The notes below the pieces were generated by a model that saw only the letters and a list, made by a program, of their open reading frames with translations, did not search any database and was not told where the DNA came from. DNA of 55,671 nucleotides from Planctomycetota bacterium (lineage in GTDB: Bacteria > Planctomycetota > UBA8742 > UBA2392). Below are positions 8,940 through 17,899 of this stretch, in pieces. Position 1 is the stretch's first letter, and every line of letters begins with the position of its first letter. Made by a program: the position numbers and the translations under genes. Location of the stretch: the NCBI GenBank assembly GCA_003576915.1, contig QEVF01000034.1, forward strand, positions 1 to 55,671, given 5' to 3'.

Positions 8940-9770
8940 CTACTTGCCCTCATCGACGGACTTGCCCAGCTTCTTTTCCAGGGCTTCGCGGATGGCCTTC
9001 ACATAGGCTTTGGCCGTATCCTGCTGGGGCGCGTCTTCCTTCTTGCTGCGCACGCGGACGCTGACCTTGGAACGCACGTTCTGCTGTTCCGTGCGGTCGT
9101 AGACCCAGCCACGGACTTCGTCGCCCACGGGCTCGAGCTTGCTCTTGCGCAGGCCCGTGGCGTAGGCCTTGGCGGCGTCGTTCTCGCCCAGTTCGCCGTT
9201 CTCGCGAATGACCTGAATCAGGACTTCATACACCTGCTCGCGGCTGGCCTTGAAGTAACCCACCGCTTCGTCCGTCTGCACCGGAGGCTCGCTGCCCACC
9301 ACGTGGCTGTCGTCCTTCGGTTTTTCGCCGCCCTGCTGGGCGATCAGCACACGCTGCACGGCAAAGCAGTAGCTGCGCGCGGTGTCCGGCAGGCCGCCGC
9401 CTTCGGCTGCGCCGGGGTAGCGCACGTGAACAATCAGGCGCGCGCGGGTTTCCTTGCCGTCCGACTTGTCATAGACGCGGCCCTTGATCACGTCCCACGT
9501 CTGCTCGCCGGCGGCGCGGTTGATGCGCTTGCCGGAGAGAGACATTTCGTCGTGGTTTTCCTTCTCGATATCTCCGTTCTCGCGGGCCACCTTGCGGAAA
9601 GCCTCCCAGACGTCCGCGGCCGGCACGCGATAATCCAGCGAGTAGCCGTCGTCGCCTTCGGGCGAGCCAAAACCGACGGAAAGCCCGGGCGAGATCTGGG
9701 CCACCTCCACGCAGGCCGAAGCGGAAATGGCCAGCAGGGCCGCCAGCGTCATACAGAAGAGTCGCGTCAT
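8940..9770 (-). CDS. lipoprotein with two related domains, unknown function
   Basis: A 276-residue exported protein. The N-terminus MTRLFCMTLAALLAISASAC reads as a lipoprotein signal with Cys20, though the -3 position is not the ideal Leu. The mature part contains two similar units (about 44-140 and 165-262). Each starts with a V(W/Y)E helix, has an RENG(D/E) turn, a basic stretch, then GRVYD or GWVYDR and a run of alternating V/R beta strands (LIVHVR, VSVRVR). The repeat suggests duplication of an alpha/beta domain. It starts 13 bases after the cobalamin adenosyltransferase stop, so the two are probably co-transcribed. No function can be named. Confidence 0.7.
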   Translation of the reverse strand: MTRLFCMTLAALLAISASACVEVAQISPGLSVGFGSPEGDDGYSLDYRVPAADVWEAFRKVARENGDIEKENHDEMSLSGKRINRAAGEQTWDVIKGRVYDKSDGKETRARLIVHVRYPGAAEGGGLPDTARSYCFAVQRVLIAQQGGEKPKDDSHVVGSEPPVQTDEAVGYFKASREQVYEVLIQVIRENGELGENDAAKAYATGLRKSKLEPVGDEVRGWVYDRTEQQNVRSKVSVRVRSKKEDAPQQDTAKAYVKAIREALEKKLGKSVDEGK

Positions 9771-9783
9771 CCAAGTCCTCGTT

Positions 9784-10350
9784 TCATTGGGGCTTCTGGG
9801 GAATCCAGGGTGTCTCGCTCACCTTCGCGCGGGCATTGGCCACACGCGCGGCGGTGAACAGCCAGTCGGAGAGCCGGTTCAGATACTTCACGGGTGCGGC
9901 AAAACGGGGAGCATCCTTGGGGCGCGAGGCCCTAAGTGCCACCACTTCGCGCTCGGCGCGCCGGCACACCGTGCGCGCCAGATGCAGCCAGGCCGCAAGC
10001 CTGCTGCCGCCGGGCATGATGAAGTGGGACAGCGGCAACAGCTCGCCCTCCCACTGGTCAATCTGGGCTTCCATGCGCGACGGAGCATCGGCATCCAGCC
10101 TGGGCAGTTGCAGGGTGGCGCGTTCGTCCTGGGCCGCGAGGTGGGAACCCAGCACGAAGAGCTCGGGCTGCATGGCGGCCAGCAGGGCCTTGAGCTGGGC
10201 GTCGGCGCACTCCGCAAGGCAAAGGCCCAGCAGCGCGTTGAGCTCATCTACGGCGCCGTAGGCGCTGACGCGATCATCACTCTTGGGAACGCGCGTGCCG
10301 CCGATGAGGCCTGTGCTGCCGTCGTCGCCCGTGCGCGTGTAAATCTTCAT
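9784..10350 (-). CDS. PduO-type ATP:cob(I)alamin adenosyltransferase
   Basis: This enzyme attaches the adenosyl group of ATP to cob(I)alamin, giving the coenzyme used by methylmalonyl-CoA mutase and similar enzymes. The 188-residue protein shows the PduO-family signatures: the N-terminal KIYTRTGDDGSTGLIGG ATP loop, GAVDELNALLG, and the helical core with LARTVCRRAER and KYLNRLSDWLF. Length is typical (about 190). On the minus strand TATGAT lies eight bases before the ATG, with no Shine-Dalgarno, so it may start its own leaderless transcript as well as being read from panC, 55 bases upstream. Confidence 0.93.
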   Translation of the reverse strand: MKIYTRTGDDGSTGLIGGTRVPKSDDRVSAYGAVDELNALLGLCLAECADAQLKALLAAMQPELFVLGSHLAAQDERATLQLPRLDADAPSRMEAQIDQWEGELLPLSHFIMPGGSRLAAWLHLARTVCRRAEREVVALRASRPKDAPRFAAPVKYLNRLSDWLFTAARVANARAKVSETPWIPQKPQ

Positions 10351-10358
10351 GGCGCGCG

Positions 10359-10364
10359 ATCATA
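10359..10364 (-). promoter_or_regulatory. -10 element before the adenosyltransferase gene
   Basis: TATGAT on the minus strand lies eight bases from the ATG. Together with the absence of a ribosome binding site it suggests a leaderless or near-leaderless transcript. Confidence 0.4.
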
Positions 10365-10405
10365 ACAGCGGGCCGCGTCCAGGCGAGAGCCGGAACGACG
10401 GCCTG

Positions 10406-11260
10406 CTAGGCGTTGCGGCCCCTGGAAGGGGTGAGCGTCACGTTGTCGATGAGGCGCGTCGTGCCCACATAACCGGCGACGGCCGCCAGCGCCGGCGCGT
10501 CAATGGGGCCCGGGAATTCCGTCAGGTCCGCCAGGCGCCGGATTTCGGCGTACTGGACTTCGTCCATTTCCGCACCCAGCGCCGACTCCATGATCGAAAC
10601 CAGGTGGCCGACGTCGCGCTCGCCCTTGTCAAACTGGCGCTTGACCTCGGCCAGAATGCGGCTGATGACCAGGGCCCGTTCGCGCTCCGATGGCGAGAGA
10701 TAGCGGTTGCGCGAAGACATGGCCAGGCCGTCCTTTTCGCGCACGGTGGGGCAGGTGACGACTTTCAGGGGCATGTTGAGGTCTTCCACCATGCGCGCGA
10801 GCACCAGAACCTGCTGGGCGTCCTTTTGACCGAAATAGGCGCGGCTGGGCTGCACGATGTTGAAGAGTTTGCACACGACGGTGGCCACGCCGCGGAAGTG
10901 GCCGGGCCTGAACTCGCCGCACAGGGGCCTGGAAAGGCGCTCGACCTCGACGAAGGTGTCGAAACCATCGGGATACATGACGTCGGCGTCGGGTGTGAAC
11001 ACGAGGTCCACGCCGGCCTCGCGGCAGAGCTTCAGGTCTTCCTTGAGGGTGCGGGGGTACTTGGCCAGGTCTTCGGAAGGACCGAACTGCCGGGGATTGA
11101 CGAAAATGCTGGCTACGGTGTGGCCGTTCTCCCTCACACTGCGGCGCATCAGCGTAAGGTGGCCCTCGTGCAGGGCCCCCATCGTGGGCACAAAGCCGAG
11201 GGTGCCCTTGAGGCGCGCACGGGCCTTGCGCAGCGCCGCGACGGTAGAGGCTGTTTTCAT
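10406..11260 (-). CDS. panC: pantothenate synthetase
   Basis: PanC joins pantoate and beta-alanine using ATP to form pantothenate, the precursor of coenzyme A. The 284-residue protein carries the nucleotidyltransferase motifs PTMGALHEGH (HxGH), FVNPRQFGPSEDLAKYPR, FGQKDAQQ and the SSRN block that acts like KMSKS. Length matches the family. The ATG at 11260 starts the family alignment; 49 further in-frame codons upstream overlap the TPR gene and are rejected. It lies downstream of folK, a grouping also seen in enterobacteria where folK, panB and panC are neighbours; here a TPR gene sits between them and panB is absent. Confidence 0.96.
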   Translation of the reverse strand: MKTASTVAALRKARARLKGTLGFVPTMGALHEGHLTLMRRSVRENGHTVASIFVNPRQFGPSEDLAKYPRTLKEDLKLCREAGVDLVFTPDADVMYPDGFDTFVEVERLSRPLCGEFRPGHFRGVATVVCKLFNIVQPSRAYFGQKDAQQVLVLARMVEDLNMPLKVVTCPTVREKDGLAMSSRNRYLSPSERERALVISRILAEVKRQFDKGERDVGHLVSIMESALGAEMDEVQYAEIRRLADLTEFPGPIDAPALAAVAGYVGTTRLIDNVTLTPSRGRNA

Positions 11261-11288
11261 GGCGGATTTCCGGAGCAGGCCGGCAATG

Positions 11289-12848
11289 TTAGGGCCGCAT
11301 GTCTTTGGGGGCAAGCTCGGCAGCCAGGGACAGCACTTCAACGCCCATTTCCCGGCACAGGGATTCCAGATCAGCCAGGTGCCTGGCGGCTTCCGCGGCG
11401 CCCCCATGGGAGCGAAGCAGGAGCACGCCCCGGTTGAACGCTTCGGCGGCCTGCCCGCCCTGCCCCTGCCGCAGGCGCGTCAGTCCCATGCGGCAAAGGT
11501 GACGGCCCTCGTGAAAGCCGTTCTGCACTTCGCGGTCGGCCTCAAGTGCCTGCTGCAGCAGGCTTGCACACTCGGTGTACCTGTTCGTCCACCGATAGAC
11601 CTCCGCCAGGTCGCCCAGGGCGATGCCCTCCGAGCGCCGGTTGCGCAGCTCCCGATGGATGGCCACGGCCTCCCGCAGGCTGCGCTCTGCATCCTCCGGC
11701 TTGCCCAGTTGCAGCCAGGTGTTGCCGAGCGACGCGAGCACCACGCCCTCGGAGCGGCGGTTGCCGACTTCACGGTGAATGCCCAGCGACAGGGCGTAAG
11801 TCTCCAGCGCTTCAGCGTATCGGCATTGGTCGAACAGAGCATTTCCGTAATTGCCCAGGCAGATGCCTTCTGAGCGCCTGTTGCCGACTTGCCGGTGGAG
11901 GCTGAGACCCTCCGCCAGAACGTCCATGGCCTCGTCCCGGCGATTCATGGCGAGCAGCAGCGCTCCCATGTTCGTGAGCGTCACGCCCTCCGATCTCTTG
12001 TTGCCGGCCGTCCGCAAGGCGGCCACGGCCTCCTGGTACTTCGCCAGCGAGTCGTCGAACCGGCCGGACAACTGATAGCAGTTGGCCAATGTGCCAAGCG
12101 CCAATCCCAGTTCCTGCTTCATGCCAAGCGCTTCCATCATCTCGATGCAGCGCGCCGCCACAGCTACGGCGCGACCCAGCTCCCGGGCGTACATCAGCGT
12201 GCCTGAAAGGTTGCTCAGCTCACGAACGATCCGCTCCGGGTCCCCCTGGGACTCGCTGATGCGTAGGGCTTCTTCCGCCAGCGGCAAGGCCTGGGCGTGC
12301 CGACCCATGGCGTCCAGCACCTTTCCCAGCAGATTCAGGGCCCCGGCGTGCAGCGAGGCGCTCTGCCGCGTCGCTTCCAGCTCCAGCAGCCGCCTTGAGA
12401 CCCCTTCCGCCTCGGCAAGCAACCCCGCGTCCAGCAGGCACCCGGCGGCCTCCGTCAGCAACTGCGCCTGCCGGCTGCCCTCGCACAGTGTGGACGCCTT
12501 CTCGGCCAGGCGGCCAGCCTCGGCGGGTCGCCAGCGAGCGGTCTCAAACAAGGAAGCCCGCGTGAGGTAAAGGCAGCGAACGTCGCTCAACCTGGCCGGG
12601 TCATCGCTGTGGTCAGCCTGCTCGGCGTGGTCTGCCAACTCCCGGGCAAAAGCATCGGCGGGCAGCAGGTAATTCCTGGACGCAGGCGCCACCCTGAGGT
12701 CGGGCCAGGGAGGCCGCCCGCCCAGCAGTTCCTCCATGATGGCAAGTGCCAGGCCGTGCAGCCGCGCCCGGTCCGCGGGTAGCTGAAGCTGGTAAGCCGC
12801 GTCACGCAGCAGCGCGTGCCTGAACAGGTAGGCGGTCTCGGCATTCAC
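11289..12848 (-). CDS. tetratricopeptide-repeat protein, apparently missing an N-terminal ATPase or kinase part
   Basis: The open frame continues upstream to 13214, but that part overlaps folK and is only its shadow. The real protein probably starts at GTG 12848 (519 residues) or TTG 12863. It opens abruptly with ETAYLFRHALLRDAAYQLQL, a segment normally found after the AAA-type ATPase domain of multidomain cyclases, kinases and LuxR-type regulators. About eight tetratricopeptide repeats follow, the later four with a 40-residue period and recurring GN(R/K)RSEG. TPR arrays bind protein partners. No signal peptide. Co-directional with folK and panC (gaps 49 and 28 bases). It may be a decayed fragment, or a domain split off and kept. 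Confidence 0.65.
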   Translation of the reverse strand: MNAETAYLFRHALLRDAAYQLQLPADRARLHGLALAIMEELLGGRPPWPDLRVAPASRNYLLPADAFARELADHAEQADHSDDPARLSDVRCLYLTRASLFETARWRPAEAGRLAEKASTLCEGSRQAQLLTEAAGCLLDAGLLAEAEGVSRRLLELEATRQSASLHAGALNLLGKVLDAMGRHAQALPLAEEALRISESQGDPERIVRELSNLSGTLMYARELGRAVAVAARCIEMMEALGMKQELGLALGTLANCYQLSGRFDDSLAKYQEAVAALRTAGNKRSEGVTLTNMGALLLAMNRRDEAMDVLAEGLSLHRQVGNRRSEGICLGNYGNALFDQCRYAEALETYALSLGIHREVGNRRSEGVVLASLGNTWLQLGKPEDAERSLREAVAIHRELRNRRSEGIALGDLAEVYRWTNRYTECASLLQQALEADREVQNGFHEGRHLCRMGLTRLRQGQGGQAAEAFNRGVLLLRSHGGAAEAARHLADLESLCREMGVEVLSLAAELAPKDMRP

Positions 12849-12897
12849 GCTGCCATTGTGCAAGGGGCGCCCCCCAATGTCGAACCGCCGGCAGGCG

Positions 12898-13392
12898 TTA
12901 CGAAGATGCCATGCGGCGCTTGTCCGGCAGGCGATCGTAGGCGTCGGCGAAGGGCTCGCCGGTGCGGGGGTCCTGCACCCGGGAGTCAATCTGCAACAGG
13001 GGCCAGAGCACGAAGAAACGCTGATGCATGCGAGGGTGGGGCACCTGAAGTCCGGGCTCGTCGATGATCTCGCGGCCGTAAAGCAGCAGATCCAGGTCGA
13101 TGGTACGGGGTGCGTTGGGTTGGCTGCGTTCGCGGCCCAGCTTGAGTTCGACGGCGAGCAGGGCGTCGAGAACGGCGCGCGCGCTGAGCGTGGTTTCAAG
13201 CTTGGCCACGGCATTGAGGAAGGGTCCGCTGCCCGGGGGGCAGTTCACGGGCGCCGTTTCAACCATGGAGGAAACCCGGACCACCCGCAGGCCCTCGACG
13301 CGCCGCAGGTAATCCAGTGCCTGGCTCAGGTGCTGCTCGCGATGGCCCACGTTGGAACCGAGGGCGATGAAGGCGATGACGGGCTTGGCCAT
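12898..13392 (-). CDS. folK: 2-amino-4-hydroxy-6-hydroxymethyldihydropteridine pyrophosphokinase
   Basis: FolK (HPPK) transfers pyrophosphate from ATP to the pterin alcohol in folate synthesis. The 164-residue protein has the family motifs: AFIALGSNVGHRE at the N-terminus, ETAPVNCPPGSGPFLNAV, and the signature APRTIDLDLLLYG with the two magnesium-binding Asp residues, then VPHPRMHQRFFVL. Length is normal. On the minus strand TAGATT sits six bases before the ATG, giving a leaderless-type start. It is the first gene of the minus-strand series that runs to murJ. Confidence 0.96.
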   Translation of the reverse strand: MAKPVIAFIALGSNVGHREQHLSQALDYLRRVEGLRVVRVSSMVETAPVNCPPGSGPFLNAVAKLETTLSARAVLDALLAVELKLGRERSQPNAPRTIDLDLLLYGREIIDEPGLQVPHPRMHQRFFVLWPLLQIDSRVQDPRTGEPFADAYDRLPDKRRMASS

Positions 13393-13398
13393 AGAGGC

Positions 13399-13404
13399 AA
13401 TCTA
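13399..13404 (-). promoter_or_regulatory. -10 element of folK, probable leaderless start
   Basis: TAGATT on the minus strand, six bases, then ATG. The spacing equals that before ribBA. No clear -35 hexamer is visible. Confidence 0.45.
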
Positions 13405-13556
13405 GCAAGGGCGGGTTCCGGCGGCCCTGCCTGCCCGTTCTCTGGCAGGTGAAGGCCAAGGCCGGCTTGGCAGAACTTTGGTTCGCATCTTGCCCGCAAA
13501 TCACGTTTAATGGGTGGGCCAAGGCGTTGGACGAGGCGAAACAAGACAACCTGAAC

Positions 13557-15947
13557 ATGAACTGGACCCTCAAAACCTGGGTTTGCGGGGCGTTTTGCGC
13601 GCTCGTTCTTTCCGCGTGCGTCCATGATGCTCACGCGCAAGTCACCGTCGGCGCCGACAGCCCTCCTGCGCAGGAGAAGCCGCCGAGCATGGAGCTTCAG
13701 GCCGAGGGCGACCCCTTCGCCGAGCAGGTCAAGGTTCTCAACGCCGCCTCCGACAAAGACGCGCGTCGCAAAGCCATTGATGCCGTGCTGGCCCGCGCCG
13801 CTGAACTCAAGGTCGATCCCCTGCCCCTGGTGGAGGTCCTGAAGAACCGCAAACCCGAGGCCATCCATGCTGAGTTGGTGGCCTATTTGCGTGAGAGTGC
13901 GCCCGTTCGCCATGCGGCCTTTCTGCCGCTGCTGGTGGTGGCGGCCAATGACCCGGCAGAGGCCGTCTCAAGGCCGGCGCGGGAAGTGCTGGGCGCCTAT
14001 GACGCCGAGGGGGTGATCGCGACCATGCAGGCGATGCTGAAGGGCGACGACACCCTGCTGGCCATGGCGGCGGCGGGATTTGCGCGCCAGGGTATCGGTG
14101 GAGTGGCGGGTCGCGCCAGGCTCGTGGCCCCGCTGGTCGCCGCGCTTGAGTCCAAGAGCAGCGACCTTCGGGCCACTGCGGCGCGGGCCCTGCGCGACAT
14201 CACGCTGCTTGACTTGGGCGATGACTCGGCCAGGTGGCGGGAGTATCTGGGCCAGAAGAGCGAGGAAACGCTGGTGGAGGAGATTGCTGACCGCCTCGCG
14301 GAAGCCCTGCGCAGGAGCGAAGCCGAACGCAAGGATCTCGAGGAGAGACTTGTCGCGGTCACCCTGGAGCAGATGAACGCGCAAAAGGGCAGCGTGTCCG
14401 TCCTGCTCAAGCACCTGAAGACTTCGGAGTTCCAGCGGGTGAGGTTGCGCGCCGCCGAACTGCTGGGCGAACTGCTGGCCAAGCTCGCCACCGACGAAGA
14501 GGCCAGGCCGGCCATCGACGAGCTGGGCGCCCTGCTGCTGGACTCAAGCCGCAGCGAAGCCCTGCGTGTGGCCTGTGCCAAGGCGCTTTCGGCCCGCCCG
14601 GCCATGGGCTTTGAGTATGTGGACAAGGCCCTGGAGACCAACGGGCTGACTCCCGCCCTGCGCCTGGAACTGGTGCGCGCACTCAAGGGCTCCCGCGCCG
14701 CCCTGCGCCTGGCCGCGCTGTTCCAGGCGGAAATCCTGCTGCTGGATTCCGCGGGCAACACCCTGCTGCATGAGTTGATTCAGCAGGCCCAGAATGTGTT
14801 TGACCCCCAGACCTCGCCCGAAGCCCGCACGGCGGTGCTGGCCGCGTTCACCAACCTGCTGCGTGCCGTGGAGGCGAAGTTCAGGCAGGAGCTTTCCGTC
14901 AGTGAGCGCGACCGCTTTGCGGGCCTGGCACAGCAGGCCTCCGTATCGCTGACCGCCGTGGCCCGCGTGCGCGCCGCCGACACCTCTGACTGCGTCGAGG
15001 CCCTGCTGGATGTCGCCCGGGCCATTTCTCTGCGCGCACCTGCCGCCTCTTCCAGCGCCCTGACGGCCGTGCGCGAGGCTCTGGGCGTTCTGGCCGCCCG
15101 CGACCAGCTCATCAAGCGTCTAAGTTCCGACCCCCTGGCGGCCAAGTTGCGCGCGCTCTACGACCAACTCTCGCCCGATGCCAACGGGCAGGGCCTGCTG
15201 ATCATTCTGCTCAGCGTCTACACCGAACTGGGCAGCGCTCCCGACGAAGTGCTGGCCGCCCTGCGCAAGGACCTGCTTGAGCGCGCCGGGGCGTCGGCGG
15301 ACACCACCACCACGCCCCCCGACGCTCCCGCCACCACCCAGCGCGCCGCCGCCCGCAGGCTCCTGGCGCGCGCGGCCCGCAATCTCGATGAGCAAGTCGC
15401 CCTCATTCAGGAACTGCTGGCGCAGCCCTACAGCGACAACGACGTGCTCGATATCCTGCGCTTCCTGCCCGCGCCCAGGGGAACGCTGCTGGTCAGGTCG
15501 CTGCAGCCGCGCCTTGAGCAGGAGCCCGAGCGCGTCGGCCGCCTGACGCGGGCCATGGAGCCTCTGCTCTCGTCGGCCACGCGTGAAAGCGCCGACTACA
15601 AGTCCTTCTTGCAGTCCCTGCGCGCGGCCGTGACCTCGCTCTATGCCCGTCGCATTGACGCCGCCCTGGCCGTTGCACCGGACGACAAGCAGAAGGAAGA
15701 GCTGCGGGGCTGCGCGCAGGGGGTGCTGTCGGACATGTTCGTGTGTGCGGCCGTGGAGCAGCTTCTGGCCGCGCCCGCCGCGGGTGAAGGGCGCGATTTC
15801 GTGGCGCTCTTGCTTGTCGAGAAACTCAAGGCGAGCCACCCGGGCCGCTACGACAACATCGCGCTGGCCGGCGCCGCCGATGCTTTCAAGAAGGCGCTGG
15901 AAGACCTCAAGCCTCGCCTCAAGGAAGACGGTTACGCCGTCAGTTAG
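13557..15947 (+). CDS. large HEAT-like alpha-helical lipoprotein
   Basis: A 796-residue protein. The signal sequence ends in LVLSAC, a canonical lipobox, so a lipid anchor is likely; a signal peptidase I site (AHA-Q) lies close behind and cannot be excluded. The rest is almost all helical, rich in Ala, Leu, Glu and Arg. Repeating helix pairs in the first half (for example LVAPLVAALESKSSDLRATA and VLLKHLKTSEFQRVRLRAAE) resemble HEAT/ARM repeats, which act as protein-binding scaffolds. A Thr/Pro-rich linker occurs near residue 585. The ATG at 13557 is chosen because the signal peptide begins there. Divergent from folK. Specific function unknown. Confidence 0.7.
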   Translation: MNWTLKTWVCGAFCALVLSACVHDAHAQVTVGADSPPAQEKPPSMELQAEGDPFAEQVKVLNAASDKDARRKAIDAVLARAAELKVDPLPLVEVLKNRKPEAIHAELVAYLRESAPVRHAAFLPLLVVAANDPAEAVSRPAREVLGAYDAEGVIATMQAMLKGDDTLLAMAAAGFARQGIGGVAGRARLVAPLVAALESKSSDLRATAARALRDITLLDLGDDSARWREYLGQKSEETLVEEIADRLAEALRRSEAERKDLEERLVAVTLEQMNAQKGSVSVLLKHLKTSEFQRVRLRAAELLGELLAKLATDEEARPAIDELGALLLDSSRSEALRVACAKALSARPAMGFEYVDKALETNGLTPALRLELVRALKGSRAALRLAALFQAEILLLDSAGNTLLHELIQQAQNVFDPQTSPEARTAVLAAFTNLLRAVEAKFRQELSVSERDRFAGLAQQASVSLTAVARVRAADTSDCVEALLDVARAISLRAPAASSSALTAVREALGVLAARDQLIKRLSSDPLAAKLRALYDQLSPDANGQGLLIILLSVYTELGSAPDEVLAALRKDLLERAGASADTTTTPPDAPATTQRAAARRLLARAARNLDEQVALIQELLAQPYSDNDVLDILRFLPAPRGTLLVRSLQPRLEQEPERVGRLTRAMEPLLSSATRESADYKSFLQSLRAAVTSLYARRIDAALAVAPDDKQKEELRGCAQGVLSDMFVCAAVEQLLAAPAAGEGRDFVALLLVEKLKASHPGRYDNIALAGAADAFKKALEDLKPRLKEDGYAVS

Positions 15948-16055
15948 GGCGGCTTTTGGCCCAGCCCGCTTTCACCGGGGCCAATCGGCGCTATCATCCG
16001 CCCCGGTTTCAGCGCCCATGGCGCAGCGTTTTGACGAGTTCAGAGAGCCCGCAGC

Positions 16056-17873
16056 GTGCCCGAGTACGACCAGTCCCGCATCCGCAACTTCAGCATCATC
16101 GCCCACATCGACCACGGCAAGTCGACCCTGGCCGACCGTCTGCTTCAGGCAAGCACCGCCGTCGATCAGCGCAAGATCCGCGAACAGACCATGGACTCCA
16201 TGGACCTCGAACGCGAGCGCGGCATCACCATCAAGGCCAAGGCCGTGGCGCTGCCCATGGTCGTGCGCGGCGAGAAGTTCCTGTTCAACCTGATTGACAC
16301 GCCCGGCCATGTGGATTTCGGCTATGAGGTCAGCCGCGCCCTGGCCGCCTGCGAAGGCGCGTTGCTGCTGGTGGACACGACCCAGGGCATCCAGGCGCAG
16401 ACGGTGGCCAACATGTATCTGGCCATGGGTGCGGACCTGCATGTGATTCCGTGCGCGAACAAGGTGGATATGCAGGCGTCGCGCTTTGAGGAAACGGTGA
16501 AGGAGCTCGAGCAGGTGTTCGGGCTCAAGGCCGAGGAAGTCATCAAGTGCTCGGGCAAGACCGGCATCGGCGTCGAAGACATCATTCAGGCCGCCGTCGA
16601 CCGCATCCCGCAGCCCGGCGGCAACCCCGATGCTCCGCTCAAGGCCCTGATTTTTGATGCCGTGTATGACGACTACCGCGGCGTGGTGATGTTCGTGCGC
16701 GTGCGCGACGGCTTCATCGAGGCTCGTCAGAAGATCGCCCTGAAGGCCACCAAGTCGCAGTTCGAGGTTCTCGAAGTCGGCGTCGTGCGCCTGGGCCAGT
16801 TCATCAAGCAGGACCGCCTCGACACCGGCTGCGTCGGCTATGTCATGTGCGGCATCAAGACGATCCAGGATGTCGGCATCGGCGACACCATCACACTGGC
16901 CTCCAACGTGGAGCAGGTCGAAGCGCTGCCGGGCTACAAGAAGCCCCAGCCCATGGTTTATGCGGGGATCTACCCCGTGAACGCGGCGGACTTCGACGCC
17001 CTGCGCAAGGGCCTGGCCAGACTCTCGCTGTCCGACAGCGCCTTTACCTATACTCCAGAAAACAGCGGCGCGCTGGGCACGGGCTTCCGCTGCGGCTACC
17101 TGGGCCTGCTGCACATGGACATCGTGCAGGAACGCCTCGAGCGCGAGTCAGGCCTGGACCTCGTGCAGACTGCGCCCAACGTGAGCTACGAGGTGCTGCA
17201 GACAGACGGCAGCGTCATTCGCGTGGACAGCGCGGCCGACATGCCTGAGGTGACCAAGATTCAGGAAATCCGCGAGCCCATCGTGCGCCTGAACGTCATC
17301 GCCCCCACGGATTGCATCGGCGACATCATGAAGCTCACGATCGAGCGCCGCGGCATCTACGAGAACCAGGAACACCTGGGCGCCGATCGCGTGATGCTGA
17401 CCTACCGCGTGCCCCTGGCCGAGATCATCTTTGACTACTTTGACCGCCTGAAATCCATCACCCGCGGCTACGGCACGATGGACTACGAGATCATCGGTTT
17501 TGAGCCCGGCGATCTCGTCAAGCTGCGCATCCTCGTGGCCGGCGAGGACGTCGACGCCCTGAGCATGATCGTGCACCGCCATTTCGCGGAGACGCGGGGG
17601 CGCAAGGTGCTCGTGAAGCTGCGCGAAGAGATTCCGCGCCAGTTGTTCGTGATCAGCCTTCAGGCGGCCATCGGCGGCAAGATCATCGCCGGCGAAAAAA
17701 TCTCCGCGCTGCGCAAGGACGTACTCGCCAAGTGCTACGGCGGCGACGTCAGCCGCAAGCGCAAACTCCTGGAAAAGCAGAAGCGCGGCAAGGCCCGCAT
17801 GAAGATGATCGGCGGCGTCGAGGTGCCCCAGACCGCCTTCCTGAGCATCCTCCAGGTCAGCAACGAGGACTAG
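16056..17873 (+). CDS. lepA: elongation factor 4 (LepA) GTPase
   Basis: LepA is a ribosome-associated GTPase that helps translation under stress and during initiation or assembly. The 605-residue protein has the G1 loop AHIDHGKSTLADRL, switch region RGITIKAK, DTPGHVDF, the base-binding NKVD and SGKTG motifs, EF-G-like domains II, III and V, and the LepA-specific C-terminal domain (from about 490) with REEIPRQLFVISLQAAIGGKI split over that region. Length is the family standard (about 600). The start is GTG at 16056, since family homology begins within a few residues (RIRNFSIIAHIDHG). Weak GAGAG precedes it. Confidence 0.97.
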   Translation: MPEYDQSRIRNFSIIAHIDHGKSTLADRLLQASTAVDQRKIREQTMDSMDLERERGITIKAKAVALPMVVRGEKFLFNLIDTPGHVDFGYEVSRALAACEGALLLVDTTQGIQAQTVANMYLAMGADLHVIPCANKVDMQASRFEETVKELEQVFGLKAEEVIKCSGKTGIGVEDIIQAAVDRIPQPGGNPDAPLKALIFDAVYDDYRGVVMFVRVRDGFIEARQKIALKATKSQFEVLEVGVVRLGQFIKQDRLDTGCVGYVMCGIKTIQDVGIGDTITLASNVEQVEALPGYKKPQPMVYAGIYPVNAADFDALRKGLARLSLSDSAFTYTPENSGALGTGFRCGYLGLLHMDIVQERLERESGLDLVQTAPNVSYEVLQTDGSVIRVDSAADMPEVTKIQEIREPIVRLNVIAPTDCIGDIMKLTIERRGIYENQEHLGADRVMLTYRVPLAEIIFDYFDRLKSITRGYGTMDYEIIGFEPGDLVKLRILVAGEDVDALSMIVHRHFAETRGRKVLVKLREEIPRQLFVISLQAAIGGKIIAGEKISALRKDVLAKCYGGDVSRKRKLLEKQKRGKARMKMIGGVEVPQTAFLSILQVSNED

Positions 17874-17899
17874 CACCGCAACGCCTAAAGGGCTCAATT

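Noticed and set aside
12849..13214. Upstream extension of the TPR frame
   Set aside because: Overlaps folK in another frame; its residues (Ser/Pro/Thr/Cys-rich) are a typical shadow translation.
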